NCBI RefSeq assembly: GCF_033097365.1
Contig: NZ_AP028461.1
Span: 1,240,001-1,304,000, forward strand
Reading direction: 5' to 3'
Length of the DNA stretch: 64,000 bases
From: Actinoplanes sichuanensis
GTDB taxonomy: Bacteria > Actinomycetota > Actinomycetes > Mycobacteriales > Micromonosporaceae
Under the pieces are notes generated by a model. It made no database searches and was not told the DNA's origin. It saw nothing but the letters and a program-made list of their open reading frames with translations. Position numbers and translations under genes: made by a program. Positions 50,822-60,277 of this stretch are shown in pieces (the first letter of the stretch is position 1; each line of letters begins with the position of its first letter).

Positions 50822-51286
50822 ATGATGACTAGATGGCCGATTTCGGTCGCGATGGTGGCACTGTTCCTGATGGCCGGTTGTACGGATTCCGGTTCCTCCC
50901 CGCCGTCCTCGCGTGATGCCTCGCCGTCCTCGCCGGCTGCCTCGTCGCCTTCGCCGACCGTCTCCTCCGCTTCCACCGCCTCGTCGGCCGGCGGGCAGTC
51001 GGGCGCCTCGTCGGCCGGCGGGCAGCCGGGCGAGTTCGTCAACGTGGTGCGGGCCCGACTCGCGGAGATCGCCGCCGACCGCAGCGACGCGGACATCCAG
51101 GCGATCGCCGACACCGCCTGCGCCGGTCTCGCCGCCGGGAAGACCACCGACGAGATCGTGGACACCACCCGCGGTCTCGGCACCCTCGACGCCGAAGCCA
51201 CCGACCACGCCACCGCTCGTGAACTGATCAAACTGGCGATCGACACCACCTGCTTCGACCAGCGCGGACGCGTCGATGAGTTCTGA
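50822..51286 (+). CDS. Lipoprotein, DUF732-like
   Basis: 154 residues. Signal peptide with lipobox LMAGC, a Ser/Pro/Ala-rich linker, and a ~75-residue helical domain with two Cys (DTACAGLAAGKTTDEIV, DTTCFDQRG) like DUF732. ATG 50822 or 50825; GGGGCGGGGCG precedes. Overlaps the next gene by 11 bp. Function unknown. Confidence 0.75.
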   Translation: MMTRWPISVAMVALFLMAGCTDSGSSPPSSRDASPSSPAASSPSPTVSSASTASSAGGQSGASSAGGQPGEFVNVVRARLAEIAADRSDADIQAIADTACAGLAAGKTTDEIVDTTRGLGTLDAEATDHATARELIKLAIDTTCFDQRGRVDEF

Positions 51287-52175
51287 CACCGTCGGCCACC
51301 CGACCGGCTGCTCCTGCTGTGCGGCCCCGCTCGACCCGCTGGACTTCGACGTCCGGATCGTCGACGCCGACCCGATCCTGGCTCTGACCGAGGAGCAGCG
51401 GGCCGAGGTCCGGGGCGGCCGAAGCCTGCGGGAAGCCGACGGGATCGGCGCCTTCATCCGCTGCCTCATGCCGATCCGGCTCACCGGCGGCGGTCGTCTC
51501 ACGTACTCGGCGTGGCTCAAGGTGCCCGCGGAACAGTTCCGGCACGCCCGCGAGATCTGGCAGACCGCCGAATACCCGAACCTGACCCTCACCGGCGAGA
51601 TGGCCAACGCGATCCAGCCCTTCACGGAGATCTACGGGGAACCGGCGAGCGCCGCGATCCGCGACGCCGACAGCCTGCCCTACCTGTCGGCGCCCGAGGG
51701 AACCCTGTTGTGGCGGGTCCTCAACGAGGTGTGGGACCGCGACGATGTGCTGAGCCGGATCGCGGATGCGTTGCCCGTGACCGTGCGCGAGCGCATCACC
51801 ACGGACTGGTCGATCCTGCGGACCGCCGGGCTGGCCCCACGCCGGCGGGGCGACGAGTTCCGGTTCGTCGGCCCCGGCCGCACGGTGGTCCTCGACATGT
51901 TCAACACACCGCCGGAGGCCGGGGCGGACGGCGCCATCGCACGGTTCACCGACGGCGCGCCCGCCCAGCGTGACGGCGAGTCCACCGAAACGCATCGCGA
52001 CGTCCGATACCACGCCTTCTGGCTGACCACCCAGGTCCGGGGCCGGACTCAGTACGAGTTCTTCGGCTACGCGGCCGTGCCCGGTTCGATCGCCTGCGTC
52101 ATCTGCATGTACGACGTCCCGGCCGATCTGGCGTGGGCGCAGGAGACCTGGCGTTCCCTGCGCCACCACGGCTGA
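51276..52175 (+). CDS. DUF2199 protein
   Basis: 299 residues. The first ~150 residues have the DUF2199 pattern: CSCCAAPLD..DFDVRIVDADPILAL near the start, FIRCLMPIRLTGGGRLTYSAWLKVP, and YPNLTLTGEMANAIQPF. The Cys pair may bind a metal. A second, different half follows to the end. Start overlaps the lipoprotein stop, so coupled. Function unknown. Confidence 0.78.
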   Translation: MSSDTVGHPTGCSCCAAPLDPLDFDVRIVDADPILALTEEQRAEVRGGRSLREADGIGAFIRCLMPIRLTGGGRLTYSAWLKVPAEQFRHAREIWQTAEYPNLTLTGEMANAIQPFTEIYGEPASAAIRDADSLPYLSAPEGTLLWRVLNEVWDRDDVLSRIADALPVTVRERITTDWSILRTAGLAPRRRGDEFRFVGPGRTVVLDMFNTPPEAGADGAIARFTDGAPAQRDGESTETHRDVRYHAFWLTTQVRGRTQYEFFGYAAVPGSIACVICMYDVPADLAWAQETWRSLRHHG

Positions 52176-52201
52176 CGCCCTCCCCGGCCCCGGTGCTCCT
52201 C

Positions 52202-52492
52202 TCATCTCCGGTCGACCACCAGACCGTTGCGTGCCGTCGCGTCCCTGGTCAGGGCCATGGCCAGCGGCGCCTCCGGGAAGGTGGCGATCGCCGCCAGAGC
52301 CGCCCGCAGCTGGACCTCGCTCGCCCAGTACCAGGTATCGGTGTAGGTGTCGTCGTCCAGCCGCACCAGCACGGTCGCCGTGAGCCCCGGGTGGGTCTCC
52401 CGGACCGTGCCGATCAGTGAGGCCCGCCGGGCCAGGAACTCCTCCAGGTCGGCCGGGTCGACGGTGTAGGTGTGTGCCCGAACCGCGGTCAT
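52202..52492 (-). CDS. Small alpha-beta-barrel protein (ABM-like)
   Basis: 96 residues. HTYTVDPADLEEFLARRASLIGTVRETHPGLTAT and TYTDTWYWASEVQLRAALAAI resemble the dimeric alpha-beta barrel of antibiotic-biosynthesis-monooxygenase-like proteins. No cofactor motif. ATG 52492 lies 5 bp after the AhpD-type stop; one operon. Role unknown, but pairing with an AhpD-like protein suggests a redox or quinone role. Confidence 0.65.
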   Translation of the reverse strand: MTAVRAHTYTVDPADLEEFLARRASLIGTVRETHPGLTATVLVRLDDDTYTDTWYWASEVQLRAALAAIATFPEAPLAMALTRDATARNGLVVDRR

Positions 52493-52497
52493 GGCGC

Positions 52498-52950
52498 TCA
52501 CCAGGCGCCGGCGATCTGGCGGATCGGGGCGTTGAGACGGTTGAAGAGGTTCGTCACCGCGATCCACAGCAGGATCGAGGCCAACTGCTCCGCATTGAAG
52601 TGGTCGGCCGCCGCGTCCCATACGTCGTCCGGGACGGCATCCGCCCGGTCGGCGAGCCGGGTGACCGACTCGGCCAGGGCCAGCGCGGCCCGCTCCTCGT
52701 CGGTGTAATACGGCGTCTCCCGCCAGGCCGCCACCAGACCGATCCGATCGTCGCTGACGCCGAGCTTGCGCAGGCTTTTCAGCCCGCCGTCGACGCAGAA
52801 GCTGCACCCGTTGATCTGGCTGACCCGCAGGTGCACCAGGTCCAGCAGCTCCTGCGGAACACCCTGCGAATGAGCCGCCTTGATCAGCCCTTGGATCGGC
52901 TGCATGGCCGCCGGGATGAGCACCACTGCGTTCTTCATCCGTGCCTGCAT
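52498..52950 (-). CDS. Carboxymuconolactone-decarboxylase/AhpD-family protein
   Basis: 150 residues. The peroxidase-type motif GCSFCVDGGLKSLRKLGVSDDRI (CxxC) and LLDLVHLRVSQIN identify an AhpD-like helical protein; YYTDEERAALALAESVTRL is the second family block. Such proteins are alkylhydroperoxidases or disulfide reductants. ATG 52950 follows GAGGAGTGAGAG. Probably regulated by the adjoining XRE gene on the same strand. Confidence 0.88.
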   Translation of the reverse strand: MQARMKNAVVLIPAAMQPIQGLIKAAHSQGVPQELLDLVHLRVSQINGCSFCVDGGLKSLRKLGVSDDRIGLVAAWRETPYYTDEERAALALAESVTRLADRADAVPDDVWDAAADHFNAEQLASILLWIAVTNLFNRLNAPIRQIAGAW

Positions 52951-53031
52951 CGTTCTCTCACTCCTCGAATGCGTGTGTCGTTCTGGTGCCTTCGAGGTTG
53001 TCCGACCGGGTTGATACATCGGCGATGCGTC

Positions 53032-53063
53032 CGCGATGGGCGGCCGTGCGGCCACCCATCGCG
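53032..53063. terminator. Hairpin between XRE regulator and AhpD-type operon
   Basis: 14-bp arms (53032-53045 and 53050-53063, one mismatch) around a 4-nt loop, 38 bp after the XRE gene stop on the minus strand. No T-tract; could instead be an operator for the downstream operon. Confidence 0.45.
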
Positions 53064-53100
53064 TGCCCGCCTCCGGGCCTTTCCTTCGGTTTCTGGCTGG

Positions 53101-53952
53101 TCAGCCGGCCAGTAGCTGCAGTGGTTGTGTCCGGAGCCGGTCGAGCGCGGCCCCCGTCTCGGTGTCGGCGGGCAGCAGGACCACCATCCGCTGATCGTCA
53201 TCGGCGGCGAGCTCCAGCACCTCGTAGGCCAGCCGCAACCGGCCCGCCGCCGGGTGCGCCAGCTGGACCACGCCGCTGGCACCCGGCAGCCCGGGCACCG
53301 TCTCGACCCGCCGGGTGAAGACCTCCCCGGCGGTGACGGTGAGATCGTCGGCCAGCGCGGCGATGTGTGGATCAGCCCGGAACGGCCCCTGTTTGAGTGC
53401 CGCGACCTCCTCGTCGGCGACCCGCTCCCAATCGGGATAGGCGGCGCGGGCCCGCTCATCGGTGAGGACGAACCGAGCCACATTCGGCTGCGGCGGATCC
53501 AGCAGGCCGATCGGACCCATCAACTGCTCATATCCCGAGGTATGGGCCAGGACGTCACCGAGCCGGTTGAGCAGCACCGCCGGCGTCGGATCGAGCCGGT
53601 CGAGCACCGCTCGGACGGTCGGGCGCACCGTGCGGGCCGGTAGAGCGGTGCCGCCGAGGCAGTTGTAACCCGGATCGGACGCCTTCGTCAGCCGCAGCAG
53701 ATGGGCCCGCTCGCCGGCTGACAGGAGCAGAGCACCCGCGAGGGCCGACAGCACCTGCGGCGACGGCCGGCGGTCACGACCCTGCTCGAGACGGGTCAGA
53801 TACTCCACACTGACCCGGGCGATGGCGGCGACCTCGGAGCGGCGCAGACCTGGGGCACGCCGGCGTGGGCCGGCGGGCAGCCCGACCTCGGCCGGAGTGA
53901 TCGCCTCCCGGCGGGTCCGCAGGAACAATCCGAGTTCGTTTTCGCTCACCAT
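53101..53952 (-). CDS. XRE-type regulator with MmyB-like ligand domain
   Basis: 283 residues. HTH at ~10-80 (LGLFLRTRREAITPAEVGLP, GLRRSEVAAIARVSVEYLTRLEQGRDRRPSPQVL) and the C-terminal PAS-like MmyB domain (NRLGDVLAHTSGYEQLMGPIG, GEVFTRRVETVPGLPG, VVQLAHPAAGRLRLAYEVLELAADDDQ). Divergent from the flavin oxidoreductase gene (97 bp between starts) and upstream of the AhpD operon. These regulators often repress a neighbouring oxidoreductase. Confidence 0.9.
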   Translation of the reverse strand: MVSENELGLFLRTRREAITPAEVGLPAGPRRRAPGLRRSEVAAIARVSVEYLTRLEQGRDRRPSPQVLSALAGALLLSAGERAHLLRLTKASDPGYNCLGGTALPARTVRPTVRAVLDRLDPTPAVLLNRLGDVLAHTSGYEQLMGPIGLLDPPQPNVARFVLTDERARAAYPDWERVADEEVAALKQGPFRADPHIAALADDLTVTAGEVFTRRVETVPGLPGASGVVQLAHPAAGRLRLAYEVLELAADDDQRMVVLLPADTETGAALDRLRTQPLQLLAG

Positions 53953-54049
53953 CCGACCGTAACAACGCCTCGGACCCTCAAGGTGTCCCTCCTGGTACCC
54001 CTATCAGCGGGGCCTCCACAACGGATTCCGGCCGGGGCAGTCTCGAGGC

Positions 54050-55000
54050 ATGAACGAGAGAATCGTCTTCGGGTTCGGGGCACACACCGACATCGGCGAG
54101 GGTCCGGAGTTGCTCCGGATGGTCCGGCAGGCCGACCGGGACGGCCTCGATGTCTTCTCCCTGTCCGACCATCCCTACCTGGGCCGGCGGCTGGACGCCT
54201 ACGCGACGATCGCGTTCGTGCTCGGCGCCACCCAGAGGCTGGCCGGTTTTGCGAATGTCACCAATCTGCCCACCCGGCCGCCGGCCGTGCTGGCTCGCAC
54301 GGTGACGTCACTGTCCGCCGTCTCCGGCGGCCGCGTCGTGCTCGGCATGGGCGCCGGCGGCCTGTGGGACCGGATCAGTGACATGGGTGTGCCACGGCTG
54401 ACGCCGCGCGAGGCCGTCGACGCCTTGGAGGAGGCGATCGTCCTGGTGCGAAAACTGTCCGGTGGGGGCTCGCCGGTCACCCACCACGGCCGCCACTACC
54501 GGGTGGAGGGCATCGAGCCGGCTCCCGTCGCGGCGCCTCCGGTGTGGACCGGCTCGGTCGGCAGGCGTTCCCTGGCCGTGACCGGCCGAGTCGCCGACGG
54601 CTGGATCCCCGGCCACGCGGCTGACTGGCTCAGCGACCGCTATCGCAGCTCACGGCCGGTCATCGACGAGGCGGCGGCGGCCGTGGGCCGCGATCCACAG
54701 CAGATCCGCACGGTGTTCAACCTTCCCGGGCGCATCACCGAGCGGTCACTGGCGGCCCCGCGGGACCGGGACGGCCGGTGGGTCGGGGGTTCCACCGGCC
54801 AATGGATCGAGGAGCTGACGTCGGCCGTCCTGGAGCACGGCGCCACCGGGTTCCTGCTGTTCTCCGCGTCCGGCGGCGCTCCCGATCCGGCCTCGCTCAC
54901 CCGCTGGTCGACGGAGATCGTCCCGGCGGTCCGCGAGGCGGTAGATTCGCGGCGTGGCCCTGACCTTCCGGCTCCTGGGCCCGGTGCAGATCGTGTCTGA
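54050..55000 (+). CDS. LLM-class flavin-dependent oxidoreductase
   Basis: 316-residue luciferase-like (beta/alpha)8 protein, FMN/F420-dependent family. GFGAHTDIGEGPELLRMVRQADRDGLDVFSLSDHPYLGRRLDAY and VLGMGAGGLWDRISDMGVPRLTPREAVDALEE are typical. ATG 54050. Its last 47 bp overlap the start of the SARP gene. Divergent from the MmyB-type regulator, its likely controller. Confidence 0.88.
   Translation: MNERIVFGFGAHTDIGEGPELLRMVRQADRDGLDVFSLSDHPYLGRRLDAYATIAFVLGATQRLAGFANVTNLPTRPPAVLARTVTSLSAVSGGRVVLGMGAGGLWDRISDMGVPRLTPREAVDALEEAIVLVRKLSGGGSPVTHHGRHYRVEGIEPAPVAAPPVWTGSVGRRSLAVTGRVADGWIPGHAADWLSDRYRSSRPVIDEAAAAVGRDPQQIRTVFNLPGRITERSLAAPRDRDGRWVGGSTGQWIEELTSAVLEHGATGFLLFSASGGAPDPASLTRWSTEIVPAVREAVDSRRGPDLPAPGPGADRV
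54942..54956 (+). promoter_or_regulatory. -10 element for a leaderless SARP mRNA
   Basis: TAGATT at 54942-54947 is followed by 6 bp and GTG 54954; no ribosome site. It lies inside the end of the LLM gene. Confidence 0.5.
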
Positions 55001-58000
55001 CCGCGGAGTGGTGACGGGTGTCGCCCCACGGCACCGGGCGGTTCTGGCTTATCTGCTGCTGCACGCCGGACGGGTGATCAGCATGGATCGGCTGATCGAC
55101 GCGATGTGGGGCTACGACCAGCCGGAGACGGCCCGGTCGCAGATTCACGCCGCGGTGACCGCCCTGCGTCGGGCACTGCGGACGGCCGGTGCCGAGGGGG
55201 TGCTGGAGACTCGTCCGGGCGGCTACACGGTTGTCCCCGAGAGCGGGCGGCTCGACGTCCGTGAGTTCGACGACCTGGTGTCGGCCGGCCGGTTCCGGGA
55301 GGCACTCGACCTTTGGCACGGTGAGGCGCTCGCCGACGTGCACGGCGGGTATGTGGCGAGCGCCCGTGCGCTTCTGGACGACAGGCGACTCACCGCCGTG
55401 GAGCGGCTGATGGAGTCGCAGTTGGAGGCCGGCCGGCATGCCGCGGTCGTCGACGAGTTGGCCGGTCACGTCGCCGCCGATCCGTTGCGGGAGCGGCTGG
55501 CCGGGCAGTTCGTGCTCGCCCTGCACAGATCGGGCCGGCAGGCCGACGCCCTGGCCGCGGCCAGGGCCTACCGAGCGGCACTCGCCGAGGAGCAGGGCCT
55601 CGATCCGGGTTCCGGTTTCCTCGAGTTGGAGAAGACGGTCCTCGCCGGTGGCCCGCCCACCGGCCGATCCGGGTTCCTGCCCTACGACCTACCCGACTTC
55701 GCCGGCCGTGGCGCCGAGCTCGACGCGATCCGGCCTGGCTTCCCACAGAACGTGGTCACCATCGACGGGATGGCCGGGGTCGGGAAGACGACCCTGGCGG
55801 TCCGGGCCGCGCACCGGCTGGCCGACGGCTTCCCGGACGGGCAGCTTTTCGTCGACCTGCGGGCGAACACCGCGGGTCAGGATCCGGTTGCCGCCCCCGC
55901 AGCGCTGGAGATCCTGTTGCGGCAGCTCGGGGTCACCGAGATTCCGCGTACGGAGCAGGAGCGAAGCGCGCTGTGGCGTGCCGAGACGCGACGCCGTCGA
56001 GTGCTCGTGGTGATCGACAACGCCGCGGACGAGGCGCACGTGCGCCCGCTGCTGCCGGGGGCCTCCGACAGCCTGATGCTGATCACCAGCCGGCGTCGGC
56101 TGATCGACATCGACGGCGCCCGTGCATTCTCCGTGGACGTGCTGCCCGCCGACGATGCGACCGCCCTGTTCGGGAGCATCGTGGGGGAGCGGGCCGCCGC
56201 CGAGCCCGACGCGGTCCGGGAGGTGCTCGATCTGTGCGGGCATCTGCCGCTGGCCATCCGGCTCGCCGCCGCACGGTTGCAGCACCGCCCTCGGTGGACG
56301 GTCGCCTACCTGGCCGGCCGCCTCCGCCTGGCTGATCTGGCCACCGCCGAGCGCAGCGTCACGGCCGCGTTCACCGTTTCCTACGAGCATCTGGCCGAGC
56401 CGGAGCAGCGGATGTTCCGCCTTCTCGGTCTCGCCCCCGGCCGTGACATCGAGCCGCAGGCCGCGGCCGCCCTCGCCGACCTGCCGGTGATCGAGGCGGA
56501 GGACCTACTGGAGGGCCTGCTCGACACGCACATGCTGGTGCAGCGCGAGCCCGGTCGCTACACCATGCATGACCTGCTGCGTGAGCACGCCCGCACACTG
56601 GCGGCCGAGGACGGTGCGGTGATGCGGTTGCTCGTGCACTACCTGCACCGGTCCCGGTCGGCGGTGCGGCAGCTCTACCCCGGAAACATCGGCGACCGCC
56701 CCGGCCTGCCTCCGGTGCTCACGCCGATCGAGCCGATCGCGGGGCCGGGTGAGGCGATCGGCTGGCTCGACGCCGAGCGCGGCAACATCATCGCCACGGT
56801 CGTGCACGGCCCACGGGTCTGTGTCGGCCACCTCGCGCACGCGCTCCGGCCGTATCTGGATCGGCAGGCCCACCACGACGACGCCGTCACCCTGCACACC
56901 ATCGCGCTGACCCGGGGTCGTGCCAACGGCGACGCCACGGTGGAAGGCCACGCGCTCGCCGACCTGGCCTGGACCCACTGGCGGCGCGGCGACTACGAGC
57001 AGGCGCGCGTCTTCGCCGGTCAGGCTCTCACGGTGGCCTCCGACGAGTTCCCGCGGTCGTTGGCCATGCACGCGCTCGGGGACGTGGCCTGGCGGCATCG
57101 CGAGACCGAGCGGGCGGAGAGCTGCCTGAAAGAGGCCCTCGACCTGGCTCGGGTCGCCGGTGACCGGTCCCGGGAGGCGTTCGTGCTCGGCGACCTCGGC
57201 ATGATCCTCGATCGGCTGGGCCGGCACGACGAGGCCCGCCGCCACCTCGATCTGGCGCTCGCCATGCACCGTAAGGATGCCAACCCGTTGGGCGAGGCGC
57301 GGGTTCTCAACCAGATCGGGCTTCTGCTGCGGCATCAGGGCCGGCCGGGGGAGGCGTCGGCCCGGCACCGGGAAGCCGGTGACCTCTACCGCGCGATGGG
57401 CAACCGGAGCGAAGGGGCGGCCGCACACAACGGGCTCGGCGAGGCCGCTCTGGCCACCGGAGATCCCGCGCGGGCCCGGACCGGGCACGAGACCGCCGTA
57501 GCGCTTGCCGAGACCGCGGGTAACCGGCCGGAACAGGCCCGGGCGCGGTACGGCCTGGCGCGTGCCCACCTCGCCCTTGCGGACTGGATACCGGCCGCCG
57601 ACCAGGCGCTGGCGGCCGAACGGCTCTACCACGAGTTGGGTGTGCCCGAGGCCGGCGACGCCCGGCTACTGGTGTTGCTGGCCCGGGCGCAGCGGGCGCC
57701 CGACGATTTCGAGCCGGTTCGTGGAGCCACCGAGGAGGAGATCGGGCGGTTGGCCGCGCGATATCCGATGCCACTGCCGCTGTCGTATGTGTCCTGGCTG
57801 CGGGTCTGCGACGGGGCGACGGTCGGCCCCGGCGGGATCCACGGGATCGGCGAGGTCTTGGAGCGGCTCGACTCGTGCGACGACTGGCCACGCCAGGGCC
57901 GGATTCCGGTGGCGGGCGATGGCTGCGGCAACGACTACGTCCTCGACACGGAGTCGGGCGCGGTCTATTTCATCGACGCGATGGAGGGCGACGACTACGC

Positions 58001-58094
58001 CTACCGGGTGGCCGGCGACGTTCAGGACTTCGTGCGTTTCCTGCTCGAACGCGATGCCGGTCAGCTGGGTGGCCGTTCGACGTCGGCCATGTGA
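54954..58094 (+). CDS. AfsR-like SARP regulator: DNA-binding, BTAD, NB-ARC, TPR, and C-terminal SMI1/KNR4 domain
   Basis: 1046 residues. SARP winged helix (LTFRLLGPVQIVSDRGVV, GRVISMDRLIDAMWG, SQIHAAVTALRRAL) and BTAD to ~245; NB-ARC with Walker A DGMAGVGKTTLAVR near 272 and RRVLVVIDNAADEAHVRPLLPG; GLPLAI-type LPLAIRLAAARL; TPRs (~640-900); then a ~115-residue SMI1/KNR4-like (SUKH) domain from ~920 (EEEIGRLAARYPMPLPLSYVSWLRVCDGA ... DGCGNDYVLDTESGAVYFID ... YRVAGDVQDFVRFLL). The SUKH end is unusual for SARPs. GTG 54954, apparently leaderless, overlapping the LLM gene. Target and ligand unknown. Confidence 0.82.
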   Translation: MALTFRLLGPVQIVSDRGVVTGVAPRHRAVLAYLLLHAGRVISMDRLIDAMWGYDQPETARSQIHAAVTALRRALRTAGAEGVLETRPGGYTVVPESGRLDVREFDDLVSAGRFREALDLWHGEALADVHGGYVASARALLDDRRLTAVERLMESQLEAGRHAAVVDELAGHVAADPLRERLAGQFVLALHRSGRQADALAAARAYRAALAEEQGLDPGSGFLELEKTVLAGGPPTGRSGFLPYDLPDFAGRGAELDAIRPGFPQNVVTIDGMAGVGKTTLAVRAAHRLADGFPDGQLFVDLRANTAGQDPVAAPAALEILLRQLGVTEIPRTEQERSALWRAETRRRRVLVVIDNAADEAHVRPLLPGASDSLMLITSRRRLIDIDGARAFSVDVLPADDATALFGSIVGERAAAEPDAVREVLDLCGHLPLAIRLAAARLQHRPRWTVAYLAGRLRLADLATAERSVTAAFTVSYEHLAEPEQRMFRLLGLAPGRDIEPQAAAALADLPVIEAEDLLEGLLDTHMLVQREPGRYTMHDLLREHARTLAAEDGAVMRLLVHYLHRSRSAVRQLYPGNIGDRPGLPPVLTPIEPIAGPGEAIGWLDAERGNIIATVVHGPRVCVGHLAHALRPYLDRQAHHDDAVTLHTIALTRGRANGDATVEGHALADLAWTHWRRGDYEQARVFAGQALTVASDEFPRSLAMHALGDVAWRHRETERAESCLKEALDLARVAGDRSREAFVLGDLGMILDRLGRHDEARRHLDLALAMHRKDANPLGEARVLNQIGLLLRHQGRPGEASARHREAGDLYRAMGNRSEGAAAHNGLGEAALATGDPARARTGHETAVALAETAGNRPEQARARYGLARAHLALADWIPAADQALAAERLYHELGVPEAGDARLLVLLARAQRAPDDFEPVRGATEEEIGRLAARYPMPLPLSYVSWLRVCDGATVGPGGIHGIGEVLERLDSCDDWPRQGRIPVAGDGCGNDYVLDTESGAVYFIDAMEGDDYAYRVAGDVQDFVRFLLERDAGQLGGRSTSAM

Positions 58095-58221
58095 CAGGCA
58101 TCGACCCGGCGATCCGCGACACCGGCGACGAGGGTCTTCTGCCCTGGAACGTGTGATCCGCCCTCGATCAGGGTGAGCATGCGGGAAGCAGTGCGGAGAC
58201 GGCGCGATCGACCGGTAGGCC

Positions 58222-58263
58222 AGGCCGGGCCGGGCCGGGCCGGGCCGAGCCGGGCCGAGCCGG
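58222..58263. repeat. Pentanucleotide tandem repeat (GGGCC/GAGCC)
   Basis: Eight units of the 5-mer GGGCC or GAGCC, low complexity, just before the LysR stop on the minus strand. A slippage-prone tract with no clear role. Confidence 0.75.
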
Positions 58264-58266
58264 TGA

Positions 58267-59154
58267 TCAGTGCGGCACGGCTTGGAGGAGGTTGAGCAGG
58301 AGGGCCAGCGGCGGCCAGCCGGTTCGGCCCGCGCGGACGACGGCGTAGGTGCGCAGGATCGGCGTGGGGTCGCGTAGCGGGAGCAACCGGACGCCGGCCC
58401 GGGTCGGCTGATCGGACGGGAGCAGGCCGACACCCAGACCGGCGACGACCAGATCCTGGAGCAGAAGGAGGCTGTCGGCACGATGGGTCACCAGGGGATC
58501 GAAACCGGCCATGCCGGCGATGGTCCGGACCACCTCCTCGTCCGCGGATCCGCGGGAGTTGACGATCCATTCGGCGTCTCGGTAACGGGTGAAGACCGCG
58601 GGAGCCGGCGCGTCCAGTGGTTCGTCGCCGGAGGGTACGCCGAGCGCCCACGGCACCGACCACAGCGGGTGCGCGGTGACCGAGCGGTCCAGCGGAGCGG
58701 GCGCCAGGTTGAAGTCGTAGGTGAGGGCCAGGTCGATGTCGTCCGACGCGATCAGGGCCAGAGCTTCGGTGGGTTCGTGTTCGTGGATGCGTACCCGGAC
58801 CTTCGGATGATCGTCGGCCAGACCGGCCGCGACCGGCATCAGAGACCGTCGGATCGCCGTGCCGAAACCGGCGACGCGCAGCGTGCCGGCGGGTTCCGCG
58901 GCCGGGTCCAGATCGAGTTTCGCGGCCTCGAGAGCGGCCAGGATCGTCACCGCGTGCTCGGCGAGCCGCCGTCCGGCCGGGGTCAGTCGGACCCGGCGTC
59001 CCTCCGGCTCGACCAACGGGGTTCCGGCCTCCCTGCCGAGCGCGGCGATCTGCTGGGAGACCGTCGAGGTGGTGGTGTACATCTCATCGGCGACCGCTCG
59101 CATCGATCCGAGGCGGGACAGCATAAGGAGAGTCTCCAGGCGGCGCACGTCCAT
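58267..59154 (-). CDS. LysR-family regulator
   Basis: 295 residues. N-terminal HTH ([44 protein letters not shown]) and a substrate-binding domain ([30 protein letters not shown]). ATG 59154. Divergent from the EamA exporter (84 bp), the classic LysR layout; it probably activates that exporter. CGAACGTTCG at 59208-59217 is a possible site. Confidence 0.92.
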   Translation of the reverse strand: MDVRRLETLLMLSRLGSMRAVADEMYTTTSTVSQQIAALGREAGTPLVEPEGRRVRLTPAGRRLAEHAVTILAALEAAKLDLDPAAEPAGTLRVAGFGTAIRRSLMPVAAGLADDHPKVRVRIHEHEPTEALALIASDDIDLALTYDFNLAPAPLDRSVTAHPLWSVPWALGVPSGDEPLDAPAPAVFTRYRDAEWIVNSRGSADEEVVRTIAGMAGFDPLVTHRADSLLLLQDLVVAGLGVGLLPSDQPTRAGVRLLPLRDPTPILRTYAVVRAGRTGWPPLALLLNLLQAVPH

Positions 59155-59238
59155 GGCGCAATTGTTAAGCGGAGGCGAACGGTATGTACAGCATCATCAC
59201 GTGGACGCGAACGTTCGTGGGGTCGTCTACTGGGCGGC

Positions 59239-60150
59239 ATGACCGTCCTCGCCCCACCGGCTCGCGTCGTCGTCCGTACCGGAACTGGTTTTGCCGTTGC
59301 CTCGATGACCTGCGTGCAGCTCGGCCTCGCCGTCTCGGTCGGTCTGGCCGACGAGATCGGTGCGCTCGGTGTGGTGTGGCTCCGACTGGCGTGGGCGGGC
59401 CTGATCCTGCTGGTCCTGGCTCATCCCGCGGTGACCGCGACGATGCGGTCCGCGGCCCGTCGGGTCACCGGCCGCCCGACGGAGCCGGACGTCCGAACCC
59501 CGATCAGCCGGTCCGGGCTGATCGGAGCGATCGCGCTCGGTGTGGTCACCGCCGGAGTGACGCTGCTGTTCATGCTGGCGGTGGCCCGTCTGCCGCTGGG
59601 CACCGCGAGTGCTCTGGAGTTCCTCGGTCCGCTCGGCGTCGCGGTGTTCCGCGGCCGCAGCGTGCTCTGGCCACTGGTGGCCGGGGCGGGCGTGCTGCTG
59701 CTGACCTCGCCCTGGCAGAGCGACGTCGATCTGGTCGGTGTCGCGTTCGCGCTGGGGGCGGCCGCCTGCTGGGCCGGGTACATCCTGCTCACCCAGCATG
59801 TCGGCGACGAGGTGTCGGGCCTCCGCGGCCTGGCGATCTCGATGCCGGTGGCGGGCCTGGTCGCCACTCTGGTGGCCGCCCCGTCCGCGATCGGCTCCAT
59901 GACCCCGGGGATCGTGGTGACCGGCCTGTTCCTGGCGGTGCTGCTGCCGGTGGTGCCGTTCGTCCTGGAGTTCCTGGCGCTGCGACGACTGACGACCGCC
60001 GCCTTCGGCACCCTGATGAGCCTGGAACCGGCGATCGCGGTGCTGGTCGGCTTCGTGCTACTGCACCAGGCCCCCGGCTGGACGGCCCTGGCCGGCATCG
60101 CCATGGTGGTGACGGCCGGCATCGGCGCCGAACGCTCCGGCGCCCGCTGA
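59239..60150 (+). CDS. EamA-family transporter (RhtA-like exporter)
   Basis: 303-residue membrane protein with ten predicted helices in two EamA halves. [22 protein letters not shown] and [31 protein letters not shown] match threonine/homoserine-exporter-type proteins. ATG 59239. The substrate is unknown but probably an amino acid. Divergent LysR gene is the likely regulator. Confidence 0.88.
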   Translation: MTVLAPPARVVVRTGTGFAVASMTCVQLGLAVSVGLADEIGALGVVWLRLAWAGLILLVLAHPAVTATMRSAARRVTGRPTEPDVRTPISRSGLIGAIALGVVTAGVTLLFMLAVARLPLGTASALEFLGPLGVAVFRGRSVLWPLVAGAGVLLLTSPWQSDVDLVGVAFALGAAACWAGYILLTQHVGDEVSGLRGLAISMPVAGLVATLVAAPSAIGSMTPGIVVTGLFLAVLLPVVPFVLEFLALRRLTTAAFGTLMSLEPAIAVLVGFVLLHQAPGWTALAGIAMVVTAGIGAERSGAR

Positions 60151-60213
60151 CCGGAGATCTGATCAACGGGGCCGGAGATCTGATCAGTGGGGCCGGAGAT
60201 TTAATCAGTGGCG
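60151..60213 (+). repeat. Three 21-bp tandem repeats after the EamA gene
   Basis: Three contiguous 21-bp units starting CCGGAGAT at 60151, 60172 and 60193; the first two differ at two positions, the third at a few more. The shared GATCTGATCA part is itself self-complementary. Function unknown. Confidence 0.85.
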
Positions 60214-60277
60214 CACGACCCACCCGGCTGGTGAAATGCCGGGGACCTCGCACCCAGACAGGAAAGGAGGACGAGCG

